A stretch of DNA of 64,000 nt from Streptomyces sp. NBC_00708. GTDB taxonomy: Bacteria; Actinomycetota; Actinomycetes; Streptomycetales; Streptomycetaceae. Below the pieces are notes generated by a model. That model made no database searches and had not been told where the DNA came from. It saw only the letters and a list, made by a program, of their open reading frames with translations. This document shows, one piece after another, positions 25,145-34,233 of the stretch. Location: NCBI GenBank assembly GCA_036226585.1, contig CP108997.1, positions 7,006,001-7,070,000 on the forward strand, in the 5' to 3' direction. Position numbers and translations under genes: made by a program. How positions within the stretch are numbered: position 1 is the stretch's first letter; each line of letters opens with the position of its first letter.

Positions 25145-26941
25145 TTACGGGAAGGCGGGCTGGAGGTCCGCGTACACCCCGTGGCGGCTCAGCAGCTCCT
25201 CGTGCGTGCCGGCCTCCGCGATCCGGCCGCCCTCCATCACCACGATGCGGTCGGCGCCCTGGATGGTGGAGAGGCGGTGGGCGACCACGAAGACCGTCCG
25301 GCCGTGCACCAGCCGGGACAGCGCCTCCTGCACCAGCGCCTCGGATCGGTTGTCCAGCGCCGAGGTCGCCTCGTCGAGCACCAGGACCCTCGGATCGCGG
25401 ATCAGCGCCCTGGCGATGGCGAGCCGCTGTTTCTGGCCGCCGGAGAGCCGGGCGCCGCGCTCACCGACCACCGTGTCCAGGCCCTGGGGCAGGCGGCGCA
25501 CGAACTCCATGGCGTTGGCGTCCTCCAGCGCGCTCAGCAGGGTCGCGTCGTCGGTGTGCCCCAGCCCGTAGGTGACGTTGTCGCGGATGCTGCCCTCGAA
25601 GAGGATCGACTCCTGAGGCACCACCGAGAGGAACCGGCGGTAGCTGCGCAGGTCGAGCCCGGCCATGTCGGTGCCGTCGAGCAGGATGCGGCCGGAGGTC
25701 GGCCGGATGAACCCGATCAGGAGGTTGAGGACGGTCGACTTGCCCGCCCCCGAGGCGCCGACCAGGGCGATCGTCTCGCCCGGCCGCGCGGACAGCGTGA
25801 ACCCGTCGACGGCGGGCCGGGCGTCGTCGTACGCGAAGGCCACGTCCTCGAAGTCGATGCGGCCGGTGACCCGCTCCACCTGCGCCTTGCCCGCGTTGTG
25901 CTCCAGGTCGGGCGCCTGGAGGACCTCGCCCGCCGAACGCACCGACTCCAGCCCCTTGGTGAGGATGGGGGCGAGCCCGAAAAGGGTGGTCACCGAGCCG
26001 GTCAGCACGGTGAAGAAGGCGCTCAGCATGACGACGTCACCGGCGGTGACCGGCATCCAGCCGTGGTACGCCACCAGCGCGGACCCGGTCAGGCAGAGCA
26101 CGCCGAGGGTGTTGAGGAGCACCCAGGCCAGCGAACCGAAGCGGCCGTTGAGCATGTCCAGGCGCAGCCCGGCGGCGAACACCTGACGCAGCGAGCCGTC
26201 CACGCGCCCCAGCGCGGTCCGCTCCAGGCCGTGGGCGCGGGTGATGGGGATGAGGGTGGTCATCTCGCCGACGCGGGAGGACAGCTGCTCGACCTCGCGG
26301 CGGAAGGACTCGTTGTGGCTGCGGAGCCGGCCGCGCAGCCTCATCACGAGGAACCCGGCGGCGGGGACGACGACCAGGAAGACGGGCAGGAACGACGGCA
26401 CGCGCAGGCCGATGACCACGAGCCCGCCGACCAGGGTCACGACGGCGCCGAGTCCCATGTCGGCGCTCTGCTGCACCATCTGCTCCACGGCTTCGACGTC
26501 GCGGACCACCTTGGCCTGCAGCACGCTGGAGCTGACCCGGGCGTGGTAGCCGACGGACAGTTGCTGCATCCGGCGGCACAGGGCCGAGCGCAGGGTGATG
26601 CCCATGCGGCGGATGCTGCCGCCGAGGCACCGCACGTACCACTGATGCAGGGGGTAGTTGAGGACGAGGATGAACAGGAGGAGCCCGGTCGCCTTCCAGA
26701 GTTCGGACTCCGGGCCGTGCTGGACCACCACGTCCAGCACGGTCGCGGTGATCAGCGGCAGCAGCCATATGGGGCTGTGCTTCACGGTGAAGAGGACGAC
26801 GGCGAGGGCCAGCCGGCCGCGGTCCGGGCGGAGGAGGAGGGCGAGCGTGCGGACCGGGTGTTCGCCGCGGTAGCGGTGGTCCAGGTGGTCGAAGGGGGGC
26901 GCCAGGGATTCGGCTGAGGGTGGGGATACCGCTTTCTGCAT
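25145..26941 (-). CDS. ABC exporter (fused membrane and ATPase domains), second in window
   Basis: A 598-residue half-transporter: an N-terminal cytoplasmic lead of about 45 residues, six membrane helices to about 330, then an ATPase with Walker A GASGAGKST, Q-loop VVPQESILF, signature LSGGQKQR and Walker B VLVLDEATSALD. It resembles lipid/drug exporters of the MsbA/MDR type. The ATG at 26941 gives MQKAVSPPS. Unlike the exporter at 17724-19625 there is no SoxR-type box upstream. Substrate unknown. Confidence 0.87.
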   Translation of the reverse strand: MQKAVSPPSAESLAPPFDHLDHRYRGEHPVRTLALLLRPDRGRLALAVVLFTVKHSPIWLLPLITATVLDVVVQHGPESELWKATGLLLFILVLNYPLHQWYVRCLGGSIRRMGITLRSALCRRMQQLSVGYHARVSSSVLQAKVVRDVEAVEQMVQQSADMGLGAVVTLVGGLVVIGLRVPSFLPVFLVVVPAAGFLVMRLRGRLRSHNESFRREVEQLSSRVGEMTTLIPITRAHGLERTALGRVDGSLRQVFAAGLRLDMLNGRFGSLAWVLLNTLGVLCLTGSALVAYHGWMPVTAGDVVMLSAFFTVLTGSVTTLFGLAPILTKGLESVRSAGEVLQAPDLEHNAGKAQVERVTGRIDFEDVAFAYDDARPAVDGFTLSARPGETIALVGASGAGKSTVLNLLIGFIRPTSGRILLDGTDMAGLDLRSYRRFLSVVPQESILFEGSIRDNVTYGLGHTDDATLLSALEDANAMEFVRRLPQGLDTVVGERGARLSGGQKQRLAIARALIRDPRVLVLDEATSALDNRSEALVQEALSRLVHGRTVFVVAHRLSTIQGADRIVVMEGGRIAEAGTHEELLSRHGVYADLQPAFP

Positions 26942-27024
26942 GGAACCATCCCACCGCGCGACCGATGCCCGGGGCAACCGTGTTCCACGGACAGGACACG
27001 GGACGCGTGGCGGAGCGGAAACGG

Positions 27025-28254
27025 TCAGCGGACAGGGAGTTCGCGGGGCTGTTCCTCCGGCGCCGGGGCGGTGCGGCCGGGGCGTCCCGCGGAGGCGATC
27101 GCGCTGGTGACGAGGCCGGCCAGCAGGCCCCAGAACGCCGAGCCGATCCCCAGCAGCGTCACACCCGAGGCGGTGGCGAGGAAGGTGACCACGGCCGCCT
27201 CGCGCGACTCCTTCTCCGCGAGCGCCGAGGCCAGCGAGGACTCGATCGTCGCGAGGAGCCCGATCCCCGCGATCGCCAGGACGAGTTCGTGCGGCATCGC
27301 CGTGAGGAGTGAGGCGACGGTCGCCCCGAGCAGCCCCACGCAGAGATAGAAGAACCCGGCCCACATCGCTGCCAGATAGCGCTTGTCCCGGTCGGGGTGC
27401 GCCTCGTCACCCGTGCAGATCGCGGCCGTGATGGCGGCGAGGTTGATCCCGAACGCGCCGAAGGGCGCCAGCAGCGCGTTGGCCGCTCCGGTCCAGGTCA
27501 TCAGCGGCGACACCGGCACGTCGTATCCGGACCCGCGCAGCACGGCGACACCGGGCAGGTTCTGCGAGGCCATGGTGACGACGAACAGCGGCGCGCCGAC
27601 GCTGACGAGCACCTTCCAGTCGAACTCGGGCGCCGTGAAGACCGGGGTGGCCAGGGAGAGCTGGACCCGGTCCGGCTGCCAGCCACCGGTGAACAGCGTG
27701 GCCACCACCCCGACGGCGAGGGCCAGCAGCACCGCGTAACGCGGCAGCAGACGACGGCCCAGCAGATAGACGACGAACATCGGAAAGGCCACCGCGAAGC
27801 TGTCGTGCATGGTGCTGAACAGGCCCATGCCGAACCGCAGCAGCACTCCGGCGAGCAGAGCGGCGGCCAGCGGCACGGGGATGCGGCTCATGACCCGGGC
27901 GAACCACCCCGTGACACCGCTCACCAGGATCAGCACCGCCGAGAAGATGAACGCACCGACGGCCTGCGGCATGGACACCCCGGCCAGACCCGTCGTCAGA
28001 AGGGCCGCGCCCGGTGTCGACCACGCCGTCACCACCGGCGCCCGGTACCGCAGCGACAGACCGGCGCAGGTGCAGGCCAGGCCGATGCCGAGCGCGAGCA
28101 TCCAGGAGGAGATCTCCCGCGCGTCGGCCCCCGCGGCCTTCGCGGCGGTGAACACCAGCGCCGCCGAACTCGTGACCCCGACCATGACGGCGATCAGCCC
28201 GGCGGCCACGGCGGAGGGAGGCGCGGCCGAACGTATACGGGTCAACGCGGGCAT
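27025..28254 (-). CDS. benzoate transporter family (BenE) membrane protein
   Basis: A 409-residue protein with about eleven to twelve hydrophobic segments. The style is BenE: VAGLIAVMVGVTSSAALVF-like first helix, ALLAGVLLRFGMGLF, NLPGVAVLRGSGYDVP and a central APFGAFGINLAAITAAICTG. BenE proteins are proton symporters for benzoate or similar aromatic acids, related to nucleobase and sulfate carriers. It is divergent from an XRE-cupin regulator, with three palindromes in the gap, so inducible expression is likely. No benzoate catabolic gene is nearby, so the real substrate is open. Confidence 0.85.
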   Translation of the reverse strand: MPALTRIRSAAPPSAVAAGLIAVMVGVTSSAALVFTAAKAAGADAREISSWMLALGIGLACTCAGLSLRYRAPVVTAWSTPGAALLTTGLAGVSMPQAVGAFIFSAVLILVSGVTGWFARVMSRIPVPLAAALLAGVLLRFGMGLFSTMHDSFAVAFPMFVVYLLGRRLLPRYAVLLALAVGVVATLFTGGWQPDRVQLSLATPVFTAPEFDWKVLVSVGAPLFVVTMASQNLPGVAVLRGSGYDVPVSPLMTWTGAANALLAPFGAFGINLAAITAAICTGDEAHPDRDKRYLAAMWAGFFYLCVGLLGATVASLLTAMPHELVLAIAGIGLLATIESSLASALAEKESREAAVVTFLATASGVTLLGIGSAFWGLLAGLVTSAIASAGRPGRTAPAPEEQPRELPVR

Positions 28255-28262
28255 GAGTGAGC

Positions 28263-28317
28263 CACTTCCGGAAGTGCGGTGCGGTGTTCCATATACGGAA
28301 CGTTCTGTTTGTGGAAC
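28263..28317. promoter_or_regulatory. palindrome plus two abutting operators between BenE and XRE-cupin genes
   Basis: CACTTCCGGAAGTG (28263-28276) is a perfect palindrome. GTTCCATATACGGAAC (28286-28301) and GTTCTGTTTGTGGAAC (28302-28317) are two directly adjacent 16-base dyads of the form GTTCY-N6-GGAAC. All three share TTCC/GGAA half-sites. They are the obvious targets of the XRE-cupin regulator, acting on both divergent genes. Confidence 0.65.
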
Positions 28318-28371
28318 ACTAGAGATACGGGCCGGTGCCCGTCAACCACGAAAGCGAGCGGGCGGGCGGCG

Positions 28372-28929
28372 ATGGGGCTGAACGAAGACGTCGGGCGCAG
28401 GCTGCGGGCGCTGCGGAACGGCATGGACGTGTCGCTGTCGGAGCTGGCCAGGCGCTCCGGAGTCGGCAAGGGCACGCTCTCCGAGCTGGAGGGCGGCCGG
28501 CGCAACCCCACACTGGAGACCCTGTACGCCCTCACCACCGCCCTCGGCCGCCCCCTCAGCGCCGTACTGAGCGACCCGCTGCCCGGCGGTGCCGCCGTCG
28601 AGAACCGGCCGGGCGTCTCGGGCAGCGCCGTCACGGCGGTCCTGCTGGAGCGGTACGAGGACGGGGAGGCGGTCACCGACGTGTTCCGGGTGACCATTCG
28701 CGCCGGCGCGGTCCAGGAGTCGGAGGCCCATGTGCCGGGCACGACCGAGAGCCTGATGGTGCTGGCGGGCACCGCCGTCGTCGGGCTGCCCGGCGGCCTC
28801 GGCACGGTCGGCCCCGGGGACTCGACGCGGTGGGAAGCCGACGCACCCCATGTCTACAGTGCGCCGGACGGTGACGTACAGGGCATCCTCTTCGTGCGCA
28901 GCCCGGTCGCGGGGGAGGGGCGGAAGTGA
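28372..28929 (+). CDS. XRE-family regulator with C-terminal cupin domain
   Basis: A 185-residue protein: HTH_3 domain over residues 5-62 (LRALRNGMDVSLSELARRSG then KGTLSELEGGRRNPTLETLY) and a RmlC-like cupin over about 95-178, where SEAHVPGTTESLMVLAGTAVV holds the small-ligand pocket motifs. This architecture senses a metabolite and controls nearby transport or catabolic genes, here most likely the divergent BenE carrier and itself through the tandem dyads. ATG 28372 is chosen because it starts the conserved HTH; the upstream frame crosses the operators. Confidence 0.87.
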   Translation: MGLNEDVGRRLRALRNGMDVSLSELARRSGVGKGTLSELEGGRRNPTLETLYALTTALGRPLSAVLSDPLPGGAAVENRPGVSGSAVTAVLLERYEDGEAVTDVFRVTIRAGAVQESEAHVPGTTESLMVLAGTAVVGLPGGLGTVGPGDSTRWEADAPHVYSAPDGDVQGILFVRSPVAGEGRK

Positions 28930-28956
28930 CCACCACCGCCCCCGCCGGAGCGCCGC

Positions 28957-29541
28957 TCAGCCGAGCAGATTGACCAGGCGGATGTAGCGGACCCAGTCCC
29001 AGTTCGGACCGGGGTCGGTGTGGTCGGTGCCCGGGACCTCGACGTGCCCGAGAATGTGGGCACGATCCTTGGGAATCTTGTACCGGTTGCAGATGTTGGC
29101 CGTCAGCAGTGCCGACTGCTCGTACATGGCGTTGGTGAAGTACGAGGGCTGGTCCACCCACCCCTCGTGCTCGATACCGATGCTGCGGGTGTTGTAGTCC
29201 CAGTTCCCCGCGTGCCAGGCGACGTCCTTCTCCCGTACGCACTGGTCGATGTACCCGTCGCCCGAGCGCACCACGTAGTGCGCGGAGACCTGCTTCGCCG
29301 GGTTCTGGAAGATCGACACCGTCTCGGAGAACGTCTCCTGGGTGACATGGATGATGACGAACTGGACCGGGTACGCCGAAGGCCGGGAGGACGTCGTGTA
29401 GTTGGACGTCGAAGCGGGAACCCAGTGCGCCGCCGGGTAGTCCGTCGCGGCCGTCGTCGCGGCGGTGGCCCGGACGGGGGCGGGGAGCAGTGCTCCGGCC
29501 GCGGCGACCACGGCGCCCTGGAGGATTCGTCTGCGTTCCAT
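28957..29541 (-). CDS. Tat-exported N-acetylmuramoyl-L-alanine amidase
   Basis: A 194-residue secreted amidase. The N-terminus has a twin-arginine signal (MERRRILQGAVVAAAGALL) ending near ATA. The Amidase_2 domain follows: FVIIHVTQ with the first zinc His, NTRSIGIEHEGW with the Glu/His motif, and GHVEVPGTDHTDPGPNWDW with the last zinc His and Asp. It cleaves the bond between muramic acid and L-alanine in peptidoglycan. AGGAG at spacing 6 supports ATG 29541. It may act in wall turnover or lysis of other bacteria. Confidence 0.88.
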   Translation of the reverse strand: MERRRILQGAVVAAAGALLPAPVRATAATTAATDYPAAHWVPASTSNYTTSSRPSAYPVQFVIIHVTQETFSETVSIFQNPAKQVSAHYVVRSGDGYIDQCVREKDVAWHAGNWDYNTRSIGIEHEGWVDQPSYFTNAMYEQSALLTANICNRYKIPKDRAHILGHVEVPGTDHTDPGPNWDWVRYIRLVNLLG

Positions 29542-29769
29542 GCGTACTCCTGTGGGGGGTGGGGCGGGCAGGGGGATACGGATGGTGCGGTGCCGCGTAC
29601 GGCCGCCGGGCGGCCCGTCCGGTGGCCGGAACGCGCTGTCCGAAGTGCGGCCGAGTCCTGTGCGGGCCCACCGTACGGGCGGCCCGCATGTCACGGAAGA
29701 CGGCAGGATACCCAAATCCTGTTCATGGAAAGGGATGTGACGGGGTGTCGGAGCACCGTCATCCCGCCG
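29542..29769. other. intergenic region upstream of the amidase
   Basis: A 228-base gap between the amidase and the SWIM protein gene, which are on the same strand. It holds a locally AT-richer patch around 29705-29735 with a small dyad AGGAT/ATCCT (29705-29720), a plausible amidase promoter. No gene is visible. Confidence 0.4.
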
Positions 29770-31107
29770 TCAGACGCCTTCCGCCTCCGCCCACGCGCCC
29801 GCCGGGTCGTCGTCCGCCGGACCCGCCGGGAACCACTGACCGCCCTCCCTCCGGTACGGGTACCAGCGCCCGTCCGGCCCGTACCGCAGCTGGAGGCCGC
29901 CGTCCGCGGAGGTCCAGCGGTTGCGCTCGGCCCGCAGCCGGGGCGCCTCGTCCTCCTCCCACGCCTCGGCCAGCCGCGTCCTGGCCCGCGCCAGCGCCTC
30001 GCCCTCCAGGGGGCGGTCCTCGTCGAGCACGGACAGCGCGGTCGCGCCGCCGTACCGCCAGGCCGCGACGGCGGCGGGGAGCCCGGCGCGCGCACGCCCG
30101 GAGCCGGCCGCCAGCCGGTTCACGATCCACGGTTCGGGACGGGCGTCGGCGGCGAGCCGGACCGCGTCCTGGCGCACGGTCAGCCCCCCGGCCACCGGCC
30201 GCTGTCCGTGGCCCGGTGCCAGCGCCTCGGCCAGCATCCGGTGGGCGCGGGCCGCCGCGTCCCTCGCCAGCATCTCCAGCGCGGTCGGGTCCACGCCCGA
30301 CTCGGGCTCGGTCTCCGTGTCGAGCGAAGGGGCCGCGCCCGGTGCCCCGGGAAGCTCCGGAGGCGCGGGCAGCGCGGGCAGGATGCCGCCCGTGGCGTAC
30401 GCCTGCGCCGCCGGTACGCCGGTCGCCTCCGGGACCACCGCCCGCTCATCGGCACCGTCCGCGTCGTCCCGCTCCCCGGCCGGTGCCGCGAACCGCTCCT
30501 GCAGTTCGTCCAGCAGCCTCCGCTCACCGCGCCCCCGCATCAGCAGCAGCACGAACGGGTCCTGGTCGAGCAGGCGTGCGACCTGGTAGCACAGGGCGGC
30601 GGTGTGCGGGCAGTGGTCCCATGCCTCGCACGTGCACTCCGGTTCGAGATCGCCGATGCCCGGGAGCAGATCCATCCCGGCCGCCGCGGCGTCCTCGACC
30701 AGATGCGGTGGCATCTCGCGGTCGAGCAGCGCCGCGATGTGCCCCGCCCGCTCGGCCGCCATGCCCAGGAAGCGGTCCCACTCCGGCCCGTCCAGCTCCT
30801 GGAGCAGCACATCGCTGCGGTACGTACTCCCGTCCCGGCCGCTCACCACCGCCGTGATCCGGCCGGGCCGCACCGAAACGGCGCCGACGCGGCCCTCGCG
30901 GGCGAGCCTGCGCCCCTCCTTCAGCTGCTGGAGGTCCAGAGCGGTGTCCTCCAGCGCCTTCAGCCACGCCCTGCCCCACCACGAAGTGGCGAAACCACGG
31001 CCCGGCGCCGGGGGAAGGGCGGCAAAGGTCCGCTCCTGCGCGGATGCCGCGTTCTCCCGCTCCTCGCCGCCGTCGCCGAAATCGTCGGCCTCGTATCCGT
31101 CCCTCAT
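29770..31107 (-). CDS. SWIM zinc-finger protein, partner of SNF2 helicase
   Basis: A 445-residue protein with the SWIM zinc finger C158-x-C160-x5-C166-x-H168 in ECTCEAWDHCPHTAALC. The N-terminal 150 residues (GRGFATSWWGRAWLKALE ...) are the conserved lead of bacterial SWIM partners; the middle is an acidic, Ala/Pro-rich linker and the C-terminus ends in a Trp/Tyr-rich segment. The start overlaps the stop of the SNF2 helicase gene (ATGA), so the two are translationally coupled. SWIM proteins of this sort pair with SNF2 ATPases in presumed DNA transactions; the exact role is unknown. Confidence 0.87.
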   Translation of the reverse strand: MRDGYEADDFGDGGEERENAASAQERTFAALPPAPGRGFATSWWGRAWLKALEDTALDLQQLKEGRRLAREGRVGAVSVRPGRITAVVSGRDGSTYRSDVLLQELDGPEWDRFLGMAAERAGHIAALLDREMPPHLVEDAAAAGMDLLPGIGDLEPECTCEAWDHCPHTAALCYQVARLLDQDPFVLLLMRGRGERRLLDELQERFAAPAGERDDADGADERAVVPEATGVPAAQAYATGGILPALPAPPELPGAPGAAPSLDTETEPESGVDPTALEMLARDAAARAHRMLAEALAPGHGQRPVAGGLTVRQDAVRLAADARPEPWIVNRLAAGSGRARAGLPAAVAAWRYGGATALSVLDEDRPLEGEALARARTRLAEAWEEDEAPRLRAERNRWTSADGGLQLRYGPDGRWYPYRREGGQWFPAGPADDDPAGAWAEAEGV

Positions 31108-33989
31108 CGCGTCCCCCCTCGAAGCTCCACCAGATCGGCCAGTTCCGCGTCGCTCAGCTCGGTCAGCGCGCTCTCGCCGGACCCCAGCACGGCGTCCGCC
31201 AGCCCTTGCTTGCGCGCGAGCATGTCCGCGATCCGGTCCTCGATCGTCCCCTCGGCGATCAGCCGGTGGACCTGCACCGGCTGCGTCTGCCCGATCCGGT
31301 ACGCGCGGTCGGTGGCCTGCGCCTCGACCGCCGGGTTCCACCAGCGGTCGAAGTGCACCACATGGCCCGCCCGGGTCAGGTTCAGCCCCGTGCCCGCGGC
31401 CTTCAGCGACAGCAGGAACACGGGCGCCTCACCCGCCTGGAACCGGTTCACCATCGCCTCCCGCGCGGCGACCGGTGTGCCGCCGTGCAGGAACTGCGTC
31501 CCGATGCCGCGCACCGCCAGATGCCTCTCCAGCAGCCGGGCCATCGCGACGTACTGCGTGAACACCAGGACCCCGGCGCCTTCGGCCACCATGGTGTCGA
31601 GCAGTTCGTCGAGCAGTTCCAGCTTCCCGGAACGGCCTGTGATGCGCGGCTGCTCCTCCTTGAGGTACTGCGCGGGGTGGTTGCAGATCTGCTTGAGCGA
31701 GGTCAGCAGCTTCACCACGAGGCCGCGCCTGGCCATGCCGTCGGACTCCGCGATCGCCGCCAGCGTCTCCCGCACCACCGCCTCGTACAGCCCCGCCTGC
31801 TCCGGCGTCAGCGACACCGCCCGGTCCGTCTCCGTCTTCGGCGGCAGCTCCGGGGCGATGCCGGGGTCGGACTTGCGCCGGCGCAGCAGGAACGGACGCA
31901 CCAGCGCGCCGAGCCGTTCGGCCGCCGCCGGGTCGCCGCCCTCCACCGCACGCGCGTACCGGGTGCGGAACGTGCCGAGCCGCCCCAGCAGTCCGGGCGT
32001 GGTCCAGTCGAGGATCGCCCACAGCTCGGACAGGTTGTTCTCGACCGGGGTGCCGGTCAGGGCCACCCGCGCCCCGGCGCCGATGGTGCGCAGCGCGCGG
32101 GCCGTCGCCGAGTACGGGTTCTTCACGTGCTGTGCCTCGTCCGCGACGACCATGCCCCAGCGCGCCGCGGCGAGCCTCGGCGCGTCCAGCCGCATCGTGC
32201 CGTACGTGGTGAGGACGAAGCCGTTCTCCGCGAGGTCCTCCAGGCTGCGGGACGCGCCGTGGAAGCGGCGTACCGGGGTGCCGGGGGCGAACTTCTCGAT
32301 CTCGCGCTGCCAGTTGCCCATCAACGAGGTCGGGCAGACCACGAGGGTGGGCCCGGCGCCGCCTTCGAGGGTCTGGCGGTGCAGGTGCAGGGCGATCAGG
32401 GTGATCGTCTTGCCGAGCCCCATGTCGTCGGCGAGGCAGCCGCCCAGTCCGAGCGAGGTCATGGTGTGCAGCCAGTCCAGACCGCGGAGCTGATAGTCCC
32501 GCAGGGTCGCCGTCAGCGCGGCCGGCTGACCGACCGCCGGCTCGTCGTCGCGCCGGGCGGCGGGGTCGGCGACCCGCGCGCGCAGCTGTTCCAGCCAGCC
32601 GGTCGCCCGGACCTCGACCCGTCGGCCGTCGACCTCGGCGGATCCCGTCAGGGCCGCGCCCAGCGCGTCGATCGGGGCGACCTTGCGGTCCTGGGTCTCC
32701 CGGGCGCGCCGCGCCTCGTCGGGATCGATGAGCACCCACTGGTCGCGCAGTCGTACGAGCGGCCTGCCCGCCTCGGCCAGCCGGTCCAGCTCCTCACGGC
32801 TGAGCTGCTGGTCCCCGAGCGCGAACCACCAGTTGAAGGTCAGCAGGGCGTCGGACGAGAGCAGCGGCGCGGTGTCCGACGCGGTCCGCGCAAGGCTCCG
32901 GGGCGCACCGCCGTCCTCCTCCTTGCCGTCCGGTCCGATCACCGCGCGCGCCGTGAGCTTGCGGGCGGTCAGCTCCCTGGGCCAGTGGACCTGGACGCCC
33001 GTCGCGGAGAGTGCCCGCGCGGCGCCGCCCAGCAGTTCGGTGATCTCCTCGTCGGCCGGCTCCACCGCGTCGGGCACGGCCGCCGACAGCAGCGGGGTCA
33101 GCGGCGGCCAGGCGCGGGCCGCCCGGCGCAGCATCAGCAGGGCGTCCATCCGGGCACGCGGGCCGAAGGCCGCCGCTGCCGGACCGCCGCCCGCCCAGAT
33201 CTCGGCGGCGTCGGCGACCACGGCTGGATCGCTGACGCTGTGGATCTGCGGAACCACACGGAACGACGGCCGGGCCTCCGCTTCGTCGTCCCGGTCGAGT
33301 CCCCGCACCTCGACGCGCAGCGACAGGCGTACGCCCGCGTCATGGCCGGCCGCGACATCGGCGGCCCAGGCACGGTGGCCGGGCAGCCGCTGCGGCTCGG
33401 GTGCGGTGAACGCGTCGGAGCCCGCGGCGAGCGGCGCGGCGGGGCTCCGGGGCAGGCAGTCGGCGACCGCGTCGAGGAACGCCCGTACCAGCCGCTCGGG
33501 TTCGGGCAGGAGCAGGGGGCGGGCCGCCGCGTCCAGGGGCACGGCGTGGGCCGTGGGCGGCATGGAGGCGGCCAGGTCGCGGATGCGCGCGCGGTCGTCC
33601 GCGGTCAGTGGCCCGGCCCGCCAGGTGTCGTGGTCCGTCGCGCTCAGACCCGGCAGGAGCAGACCCCGGGCGGCGAACTGCAGGGCCAGCAACCCTGCCG
33701 CGCCCCAGAACGCGACGGCTTCGGAGGCGTGGGCCGATGCCCGCGCACGCGTCAGCACGGGCAGCGCCTCACCCACCGGCAGCAGCCGCGCCGGAACTTC
33801 GTACGGCAGGGCATCGGCACCGGCCACCGTCAGTCCGGCCGTTTCGCCGGGACCGTCGGGCGGGCTGCTGCCATCGGGGTGCCAGAAGGCGAGGCGGCCG
33901 GTGCGGGAGGGGTCCGAGGGCAGGAAGACCGCGGAACAGCCGGCGAGTGCGGAGATCTCGGAGAGCGAAGCGGGGGAGAGACTGTGCAC
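31104..33989 (-). CDS. SNF2-family DEAD/DEAH-box helicase (HepA/RapA-like)
   Basis: A 961-residue SNF2 ATPase. The N-terminal about 450 residues are a bacterial SNF2-associated region; the motor has LADDMGLGKT (Walker A), VVADEAQH (DEAQ box), ALTGTPVENN, and in the second lobe LLSLKAAGTGLNLTRA and DRAYRIGQTQ. It should translocate on DNA and remodel protein-DNA complexes. I chose GTG 33989 (VHSLSPASLSEIS); an ATG at 34073 in frame would add 28 residues, but that stretch has low GC at third positions and contains promoter-like AT-rich DNA. It is coupled to the SWIM gene downstream. Confidence 0.86.
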   Translation of the reverse strand: MHSLSPASLSEISALAGCSAVFLPSDPSRTGRLAFWHPDGSSPPDGPGETAGLTVAGADALPYEVPARLLPVGEALPVLTRARASAHASEAVAFWGAAGLLALQFAARGLLLPGLSATDHDTWRAGPLTADDRARIRDLAASMPPTAHAVPLDAAARPLLLPEPERLVRAFLDAVADCLPRSPAAPLAAGSDAFTAPEPQRLPGHRAWAADVAAGHDAGVRLSLRVEVRGLDRDDEAEARPSFRVVPQIHSVSDPAVVADAAEIWAGGGPAAAAFGPRARMDALLMLRRAARAWPPLTPLLSAAVPDAVEPADEEITELLGGAARALSATGVQVHWPRELTARKLTARAVIGPDGKEEDGGAPRSLARTASDTAPLLSSDALLTFNWWFALGDQQLSREELDRLAEAGRPLVRLRDQWVLIDPDEARRARETQDRKVAPIDALGAALTGSAEVDGRRVEVRATGWLEQLRARVADPAARRDDEPAVGQPAALTATLRDYQLRGLDWLHTMTSLGLGGCLADDMGLGKTITLIALHLHRQTLEGGAGPTLVVCPTSLMGNWQREIEKFAPGTPVRRFHGASRSLEDLAENGFVLTTYGTMRLDAPRLAAARWGMVVADEAQHVKNPYSATARALRTIGAGARVALTGTPVENNLSELWAILDWTTPGLLGRLGTFRTRYARAVEGGDPAAAERLGALVRPFLLRRRKSDPGIAPELPPKTETDRAVSLTPEQAGLYEAVVRETLAAIAESDGMARRGLVVKLLTSLKQICNHPAQYLKEEQPRITGRSGKLELLDELLDTMVAEGAGVLVFTQYVAMARLLERHLAVRGIGTQFLHGGTPVAAREAMVNRFQAGEAPVFLLSLKAAGTGLNLTRAGHVVHFDRWWNPAVEAQATDRAYRIGQTQPVQVHRLIAEGTIEDRIADMLARKQGLADAVLGSGESALTELSDAELADLVELRGGTR

Positions 33990-34233
33990 AGCGATGTCAG
34001 AGTCCTCAAATTTGACTAGTCGGCCGAGGTCGCCGAGGGTACCCCAACTCGCACAGCGAAGGGCCTCCCTCATCTGTGACCTGCGCCACTCGGCAAGCCG
34101 TGGTGGTACGGGTGGACCCCCGGGCCGGCAGGGGGCTGGCACCACCCCACCCCGGGTGGTGGCGCCATGGTTCCCCAGCCCCTTCCCCCCGTACGTTTCC
34201 TGAGGTCGGAGCGGATTCGAGACCGGAGACACC

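Noticed and set aside
29020..32493. A very long plus-strand open frame antisense to the SWIM and SNF2 genes
   Set aside because: It is rich in Arg/Pro/Ser, has no domain, and is the usual antisense shadow of high-GC genes; the minus-strand genes carry clear motifs.
33990..34073. ATG 34073 as the start of the SNF2 helicase
   Set aside because: The added codons have many A/T third positions and include promoter-like AT-rich DNA, so GTG 33989 was chosen. Remains possible.
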